The notes beneath the pieces are model-generated. The model saw only the letters and a list, made by a program, of their open reading frames with translations. It searched no databases and had not been told where the DNA came from. The position numbers and the translations under genes are program-made. Positions 58,947-64,000 of a stretch of DNA of 64,000 bases are shown piece after piece. The stretch's first letter is position 1. Each line of letters opens with the position of its first letter. This DNA comes from Acidobacteriota bacterium (GTDB lineage: Bacteria > Acidobacteriota > Vicinamibacteria > Vicinamibacterales > Vicinamibacteraceae), in contig JADLFL010000036.1 in assembly GCA_020845575.1 (NCBI GenBank), positions 1 to 64,000 of the forward strand. Reading direction: 5' to 3'.

Positions 58947-60062
58947 ATGCTCCTCATCGACCGCGTGTTGTCCGTGCTGGCGCTGCCAACGCCTGCGATG
59001 CCCCTGCTGATCGGGGGGTGCGGTGCGGGTCGCACGCACGCACTGCACGCGGTGGTCGCGCGCCTCGCGGCCGACACCACGCCCGTCTACCTCGACGTCG
59101 AACGCATCGCCACCACGCCCGAGCAGTGCTACAGGTCACTCCTGCGGACCGTCCGCGTGGCCGACGAGGGTGATGTGCTGCCGGCGCCCGCCTCGCTGAC
59201 GTCCCCGCGCGCGGCGTTCGACGCCATCCTCGCCCTGCTCACCACCGCACGCGCCGCGTCCGGACGACGCTTCACGTTCCTGCTCGATGAAGTGCTCGAC
59301 CTCCGCACGTTCGAGAGCTTCCCCGGTCTCCGGTCACTGATGGCGGAAACGGGCACCGCCGTGTCGACGTCTCCGAACCGCTTCGTGCTCGCGACGCGTT
59401 TCGCGCAGCGCGGCGCGCGTCTCGCGAAGAGCTGGCCCGGCATCACGAGCCTGTCATTGGACGATGCGGGCAACGAGGCGGATGGTCGCGCGGCGTCGGC
59501 GTTCGGCGGACTCGATCCGCTCGAAGAGCAGCAAGTGCTGGCGCTCACGGGCGGACGTCTTGGCTACGCGGTGATGGTGAGCGACGCGCTGAAGCAGGCA
59601 CGGCGCCACGGCCTTGCCGATCCCGTCGGCGCGCTCACCGAGCAGATGCTCCCGGGCAGCGCCCTCGAGCGGCGACTGCGACTGTCGTACGAAGTGCGTC
59701 TCCAGCGTGCTCGCGGCTACGGCGCGCTGCGCGCGATCCTCGACATCCTGGCCGAACAGGAGCCGCTGACGCTGACGCTGATCGCGCAACGCCTGCACCG
59801 GACACCCGGTTCGACGAAGGACTATCTCTCGTGGCTGCTCGACGTCGATCTGCTGCGTGTGGAGCGCAAGCGCTACACATACGCCGACCCGCTGTTGCGT
59901 CTGTGGGTGCGCCTGAACAACGGCGCTGACGTGCCGGGCGACGGCACCGTGGCGCGCGAGACGCAACGCCATGCCATCGATCGCCTGTCGAAGATGCCGG
60001 CGGCTGCCGTCGCCGTCTCCCGGCCCGCGTCACCCTCCGGCGGCATCATCGAGATCGATTGA
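58947..60062 (+). CDS. ATPase with C-terminal winged helix (AAA/archaeal-ATPase-like)
   Basis: A 371-residue protein. The P-loop at residues 23-31 is GGCGAGRTH, an unusual Walker A with Arg-Thr in place of Lys-Thr/Ser. The Walker B strand is FTFLLDEVLDL, a sensor-like region is RFVLATRF, and the C-terminal ~110 residues look like a winged helix-turn-helix (LDILAEQEPLTLTLIAQRL, STKDYLSWLLDVDLLRVE) followed by the domain end YADPLLRLWVRL, as in archaeal-type ATPases of the DUF234 class. Because the lysine is replaced, ATP hydrolysis is uncertain. Its 3' end overlaps convergent rnc by 33 bp. Confidence 0.7.
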   Translation: MLLIDRVLSVLALPTPAMPLLIGGCGAGRTHALHAVVARLAADTTPVYLDVERIATTPEQCYRSLLRTVRVADEGDVLPAPASLTSPRAAFDAILALLTTARAASGRRFTFLLDEVLDLRTFESFPGLRSLMAETGTAVSTSPNRFVLATRFAQRGARLAKSWPGITSLSLDDAGNEADGRAASAFGGLDPLEEQQVLALTGGRLGYAVMVSDALKQARRHGLADPVGALTEQMLPGSALERRLRLSYEVRLQRARGYGALRAILDILAEQEPLTLTLIAQRLHRTPGSTKDYLSWLLDVDLLRVERKRYTYADPLLRLWVRLNNGADVPGDGTVARETQRHAIDRLSKMPAAAVAVSRPASPSGGIIEID

Positions 60063-61016
60063 CCCGTCTCGCAGGGCCGTGAGCGCCGCGCGCGCCGCCT
60101 GCTGCTCCGCTTCCTTCCTGCTGCGTCCCGACGCCTCTCCCAGCACGCGCCCGCACACCTGCACGTCGACTGCGAACGTCTTGTCGTGATCGGGCCCCGA
60201 CTGCGCAACGATGCGATACGTGGGTGGCGGGAAACGGCGCGACTGGAGGTACTCCTGAAGCGACGACTTGAAGTCGCCGGCACCAGCCTCTGCGAGACCT
60301 GCCGTACGCACCTCGTCGAGCAGCGGCGCGAGCAGTCGCAGGATGCACGTCCGCGCGGCGGCAAGCCCTCCATCGAGGTACACGGCCGCGATCACGGCTT
60401 CACACGCGTCGGCCAGCATCACGGGCTTCTGACGCCCGCCCGTCTTGTCTTCGCCACGCCCGAGTCGCAGGTGTTCTCCGAGTTCGATGCGATCGGCCAC
60501 GCGCGCCAGCGCCGAGTACGACACCAGCGAGGCCTTGACCTTGCTCTTCTGCCCTTCATCCGACTCCGGGAACTCGCGGAACACGAGATCCGCGATCACG
60601 AACCCGAGCACGGCATCGCCGAGAAACTCCAGCGATTCATTGGTCGCGGATACGCCGAGGCCGTCTTCATGCGCGCGCGATCGATGCGTGAGCGCGAGCT
60701 CGAGGTGCGCGCGATCCCTGAAGCGGTAGCCGAGGTGCGCTTCGAGCGACGCCAGGGCACCAGCCGATGCGTCGCCAGACTCGACATCCGTCGCGGCGCG
60801 CGACTCGACGCGATCCAGCAGTTGCCGGGCCTCGTCCGCTTCCTCGGCGGGAACCGTAATGCGGAGCTGACCGAAGAACGCGACCGGGACCGGCAGCACC
60901 GATCGCAGCGTCGATCGCTCGATCGCCGGAAACAACCCTTCGGCCGCGAGCAATCCGTACACCACCGCCGCTTCGGGCTCTGACGATGTGGTCCGTACGA
61001 CCACGCGGCCTGTCAT
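60030..61016 (-). CDS. rnc: ribonuclease III with N-terminal DUF2007 domain
   Basis: RNase III cleaves double-stranded RNA, including rRNA precursors. The 328-residue protein has an additional N-terminal domain (residues 1-~70, VVVRTTSSEPEAAVVYGLLA, then QLRITVPAEEADEARQLL) of the DUF2007/signal-transducing type. The RNase III domain begins at ~88, with the signature NESLEFLGDAVLG at 126-138 (Glu130, Asp134) and DACEAVIAAVYLD; a dsRNA-binding domain is at ~245-320 (FKSSLQEYLQSRR, GRSRKEAEQQAARAAL). Usual bacterial RNase III is ~225-250 residues. There is no internal ATG near residue 80, so the fusion appears real. The ATG overlaps the phosphatase stop (4 bp). Confidence 0.92.
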   Translation of the reverse strand: MTGRVVVRTTSSEPEAAVVYGLLAAEGLFPAIERSTLRSVLPVPVAFFGQLRITVPAEEADEARQLLDRVESRAATDVESGDASAGALASLEAHLGYRFRDRAHLELALTHRSRAHEDGLGVSATNESLEFLGDAVLGFVIADLVFREFPESDEGQKSKVKASLVSYSALARVADRIELGEHLRLGRGEDKTGGRQKPVMLADACEAVIAAVYLDGGLAAARTCILRLLAPLLDEVRTAGLAEAGAGDFKSSLQEYLQSRRFPPPTYRIVAQSGPDHDKTFAVDVQVCGRVLGEASGRSRKEAEQQAARAALTALRDGSIDLDDAAGG

Positions 61017-63142
61017 GCGTCCGCCTGCTTCCCCACCTTCAACACGATCATCGTCATGTCGTCGTGCTGCTCGGCGCCATCGGCGAATTCACGCACGCTC
61101 TCGAAGATCTCGTCGCACAGCGCATCGGGTTCGAGTGCCGCATGCTCCTCGACACAGAGGCACAGGCGATCCTCGCCGTACAGATCGCGCACGCCGTTCA
61201 TCGCTTCGCTGATGCCGTCGGTGAAGAGCACCACCACGTCGCCGGGCGAAAGAGCGATGGTCTGCTCCTTCAGCATCTCCTCGAAGCGCGCGCGCACCGA
61301 TTCCATCCTGACGCCGAGCATCAATCCCTCCGGCGCGAGGAGCCGCGTGCGCGGGAAGGCATCCCCCGCGCGCAGGTGGATGAGCGGCGTGTGTCCCGCC
61401 CGCGCGTGAACGAGCGTGCACGCACGCAGGTCCAGCACCGCGTACGTCATCGTCACGAAGCTGGTGCGTCCGAGATTGACCGAGAGCACGCGATTGACTT
61501 CCGCGAGCAGCGCGCGCGGCGATTGGTGCGTCTTCGACAGCGCGAGCATGAGGCCCTTGAGCTCGGCCATGTAGAGCGCAGCGGAGGCGCCCTTGCCCGA
61601 GACGTCGGCCACGAGCAGGCCGATGCGGTCCTCGTCGAGCGGGAAGAAGTCGCAATAGTCGCCGCCGATCTCGCGTGCCGGCCGGCAGGCCGCCGCCAGC
61701 GTGACGTCGCCGCGACGCAGGGTCTCGGACGGCAGCAGCGACGTCTGGATGTCGCGCGCGATCTGGAGTTCCTGCTGCAGGCGCTCCTTCACGACCTTCT
61801 GTTCGAGCAGTTCCTCGATGTTCTCGACCATCGAGTTGAACGACGTGGCGAGCGCGCCGAACTGATCGCGTGTGCGTACGCGGATGCGGTGCGACAGGTC
61901 CTCGGCCTGCACGCGGCGCGTCCCCTCGAACAGCTCGTGGATCGACCCGGTGATCGAGCGCGCCAGGCTCACGCCCATGACGAACGCCACCGACTGGATG
62001 ACGAGGAACAGGCCGCCGATGATGAGGAGCATGATCAGCAGCATCTGTCCGAACGACATGCCGCCTCCGATCGCCTGCGCCTCCGTGATGCGCCGATAGA
62101 GGTGCGTCAGGTTCGGCTGGATCTGGAGACCGAGCTTGCAGGTCGTCCCGGTGTCCCAGTTGGTCACGTCGAGGACGTTGATCCACGAGAGCGCGTAGGG
62201 CGACGCCTCGATGCGCAACTCGCTGCCTTCGGGTAGCGCGCACGGATCCGTGTTCGACGGGGCCATGCCCAAGCCACCCAGTCTGATGCCCGTTTCCTCA
62301 CGAATCACACCAGCCGTCGCGTCGTCCAGCGGCAGGTCCACGATGATGGCGCGCCGTGCTGATTCGGCAGCGCCAATCCACGACACGCTGCGAACGATCA
62401 GTCGCGCGCCCGCCGACGCGGTGCTCCCCTCCCCCACCGGCACGACGAGCGCCGACGGTCCCTGGCGCAGCAACCATTCAGGGACGGACGTCGGCGGCGT
62501 GCCGTGGTCCCACGCGCCGACGGTGAGCGGGGCAGTCCGTGTGTCGCCGTTCAACGGCAGGAGCGCCACGGAGATGCCGGGGTACGTGCGTCCGCCCGCC
62601 GCGACCTTGCGCGTCAGCAGGTCGCGTACCTCTGCCGACGTGCGCGTCTGCTGGAGTTCGACGGCGGCCATGTCGGCGTACACGCGTCCCTGTGCCTGGA
62701 GGTCGGCGAGTTTCTCCGTGACCAGATAGGAACTGAAGCTGAGCAGCGTCAGCGCGCCGACGATCAGGAAGAACAGGAAAATCAGTGCGGCGGGGACGAC
62801 GCCGATGAAGAAGTACGACAGGATCAGCTTGCGCCGGACGCGCCACAGCAGCCGCAGGCGCAGCACGCGACTGAGTCGCCACACCACGACGACGCCCCCG
62901 ACGATGATGCCGAGGGTGGCGAGGCGCCGGATGGCGTCGAGCGGCGCCCAGTCGGTGAGCGCGAACGTGGCCAGCCACACACACACGCGCACGCCGAGGC
63001 CGATGAGGATCAGACGGCCGGCCCAGTAGTCGAGAAACAGCGCGCGCGGCGACGGCAGGCGAGGCAGTTCGTGCGCAGGGGGCGCTTCGAGGCGCACCGA
63101 GCCGGTGGAGTCAGGCGGCATGCGGTCTCGGCCCCGGTTCAT
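61013..63142 (-). CDS. membrane-bound HAMP/SpoIIE-type serine phosphatase
   Basis: A 709-residue signalling protein. Two N-terminal membrane segments and one near residue 120 (SYFFIGVVPAALIFLFFLIV) precede a ~220-residue extracytoplasmic sensor region; a further membrane segment leads to a HAMP domain (ELFEGTRRVQAEDLSHRI, FGALATSFNSMVENIEELL), a short coiled coil (QKVVKERLQQELQIARDIQ) and a C-terminal PP2C-like SpoIIE/RsbU domain (REIGGDYCDFF, IGLLVADVSGKGASAALYM, VLFTDGISEAMN). Such proteins dephosphorylate anti-anti-sigma factors in partner-switching. No anti-sigma pair is adjacent. It overlaps rnc by 4 bp, an unusual coupling of a sensor phosphatase and RNase III. Confidence 0.92.
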   Translation of the reverse strand: MNRGRDRMPPDSTGSVRLEAPPAHELPRLPSPRALFLDYWAGRLILIGLGVRVCVWLATFALTDWAPLDAIRRLATLGIIVGGVVVVWRLSRVLRLRLLWRVRRKLILSYFFIGVVPAALIFLFFLIVGALTLLSFSSYLVTEKLADLQAQGRVYADMAAVELQQTRTSAEVRDLLTRKVAAGGRTYPGISVALLPLNGDTRTAPLTVGAWDHGTPPTSVPEWLLRQGPSALVVPVGEGSTASAGARLIVRSVSWIGAAESARRAIIVDLPLDDATAGVIREETGIRLGGLGMAPSNTDPCALPEGSELRIEASPYALSWINVLDVTNWDTGTTCKLGLQIQPNLTHLYRRITEAQAIGGGMSFGQMLLIMLLIIGGLFLVIQSVAFVMGVSLARSITGSIHELFEGTRRVQAEDLSHRIRVRTRDQFGALATSFNSMVENIEELLEQKVVKERLQQELQIARDIQTSLLPSETLRRGDVTLAAACRPAREIGGDYCDFFPLDEDRIGLLVADVSGKGASAALYMAELKGLMLALSKTHQSPRALLAEVNRVLSVNLGRTSFVTMTYAVLDLRACTLVHARAGHTPLIHLRAGDAFPRTRLLAPEGLMLGVRMESVRARFEEMLKEQTIALSPGDVVVLFTDGISEAMNGVRDLYGEDRLCLCVEEHAALEPDALCDEIFESVREFADGAEQHDDMTMIVLKVGKQADA

Positions 63143-63219
63143 CGCACGAAAGCGTGCGCGTCAGGCCAGCAGGGCCGAATGATACCATCGCGTTTTCGGC
63201 GCCCCCCGAGAGGTCGTTC

Positions 63220-64000
63220 GTGAACATCGATCCCACCGCACGCTTCGCCACCCGCTGCATCCACGCCGGCCAGGAGCCCGACCCGGCCACCGGCGCCATC
63301 ATCACGCCGATCTACCAGACCTCCACGTACGTGCAGGAGGGACTCGGCAGGCACAGGGGGCACGAGTACGCCAGGACGAGCAACCCGACCCGCGCGGCCG
63401 TCGAAGCCAACGTGGCGGCACTCGAAGGCGGCACGCACGGGTTCGGCTGGGCGTCCGGCATGGCGGCGATCAACTCCGTCCTGTCGCTGCTCGAACCTGG
63501 CGATCACGTGGTGGTCACCGACAATACGTACGGAGGCACGTACCGATTGTTCGAACGCGTGCTGCGACCGAGGGGATTGACGTTCACCTACGTCGACACT
63601 TCGAACGTCGACGCGACCAGGGCGGCGTTCACGGACCGCACGAAGATGCTGTTCCTCGAGACGCCGACCAACCCCGTGCTGCGCCTGGCAGACATCGCGG
63701 CGTTGTCGTCGGCGGCGCACGCGCATGGCGACGTCGCGGTGGTCGTGGACAACACGTTTGCGAGTCCTGCCGTGCAGCGTCCGCTCGAGCTCGGGGCCGA
63801 CATCGTGCTGCACAGCACCACGAAATATCTGAACGGGCACTCGGACAGCGTGGGCGGCATGATCGTGGTGAAGCACGCACCGCACGTCGAGTGGTTCCGC
63901 TTCTACCAGAACGCGGCGGGTGCGATCCTGAGCCCCTTCGACGCGTGGCTGATCCTGCGCGGCACCAAGACGCTCGCCGCGCGCATGGCCGTGCACAACA
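63220..64000 (+). CDS. cystathionine gamma-synthase/lyase family PLP enzyme (partial)
   Basis: The first 260 residues of a Cys/Met-metabolism PLP enzyme, cut by the right window edge. GTG 63220 is chosen, with GAGAGG 6 bp upstream, and the family sequence starts immediately (ARFATRCIHAGQEPDPATGA). Conserved elements are PIYQTSTYVQEG, the phosphate-binding WASGMAAINSVLSLL, the Tyr in NTYGGTYRLF, ETPTNPVLRLADI, and the PLP lysine Lys202 in LHSTTKYLNGHSD. The family includes cystathionine gamma-synthase, gamma-lyase and O-acetylhomoserine enzymes; an Asn-Thr-Tyr-Gly-Gly pattern and an EYARTSNPT block suit a synthase or lyase. It is divergent from the phosphatase gene. Confidence 0.9.
   Translation, partial: MNIDPTARFATRCIHAGQEPDPATGAIITPIYQTSTYVQEGLGRHRGHEYARTSNPTRAAVEANVAALEGGTHGFGWASGMAAINSVLSLLEPGDHVVVTDNTYGGTYRLFERVLRPRGLTFTYVDTSNVDATRAAFTDRTKMLFLETPTNPVLRLADIAALSSAAHAHGDVAVVVDNTFASPAVQRPLELGADIVLHSTTKYLNGHSDSVGGMIVVKHAPHVEWFRFYQNAAGAILSPFDAWLILRGTKTLAARMAVHN

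Overview
The window is about 64 kb of high-GC chromosomal DNA, densely packed with genes and with many 4-bp ATGA stop/start overlaps. The gene set suggests an acidobacterium, probably of the Vicinamibacteria (Luteitalea-like). The pointers are a VWFA-related acidobacterial-type domain protein, long arrays of the YLAEGAT extracellular repeat, Tat-exported Gfo/Idh/MocA and TIM-barrel proteins, and several Lys/Ala/Pro-rich histone H1-like extensions on enzymes. This placement is inference: no rRNA or marker phylogeny was available.

Layout. 1-7.3 kb: the tail of a nucleotide-sugar epimerase gene, then a run of minus-strand genes (pgsA, TPR/SLH lipoprotein, hflX, MFS transporter, acyl-CoA dehydrogenase, methyltransferase, bactofilin). 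7.3-9.6 kb: cysteine desulfurase and mnmA, which together support tRNA 2-thiouridine synthesis. 9.6-15.6 kb: trxB-trxA, glycogen synthase with a basic N-terminal extension, an S11 D,D-peptidase and an M20 peptidase. 15.8-22 kb: a small Cys/His protein, a LysR regulator and a complete hom-thrB-thrC-lysC threonine operon with overlapping cistrons. 22-25.2 kb: a minus-strand operon of a PD-(D/E)xK-like protein with a long H1-like tail, a small unknown protein and a VWA-type exported protein. 25.3-29.3 kb: hemE-hemG, an exported methyltransferase and a DUF2911 protein, bracketed by inverted REP-like palindromes. 29.3-34 kb: an FlhB-C/FliK-like pair, ppk, a CBM9-like protein and a small hypothetical protein. 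34-39.7 kb: two large exported proteins sharing a four-unit repeat array, one also carrying an HzsA-like region with a c-type haem motif. 39.9-49.2 kb: an SDR, a DenD-like dehydrogenase, a trypsin-NUC nuclease fusion, a polytopic membrane protein, an SGNH esterase, a TPR lipoprotein and a YcjF/DUF697-like protein.

49.28-52.1 kb is the clearest accessory region. It lies directly downstream of tRNA-Glu(UUC) and carries an Imm1-like immunity gene, a UPF0175/DUF3368 toxin-antitoxin pair, a HigB/HigA pair and a DUF4926 gene. Two ~90-bp direct repeats end the two blocks, and both contain the last ten bases of the tRNA gene (GGGGACGCCA).

52.1-64 kb returns to core functions: two Tat-exported sugar-metabolism proteins, a truncated beta-lactamase-family remnant beside tRNA-Lys(UUU), an ABC-2 export pair, purA, an AAA ATPase, RNase III with an N-terminal DUF2007 domain, a HAMP/SpoIIE-type phosphatase, and the start of a cystathionine gamma-synthase/lyase gene cut by the window edge. 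Two kinds of gene start are visible: Shine-Dalgarno-led starts, and starts without a Shine-Dalgarno but with a TANNNT box 7-9 bp upstream that look leaderless.
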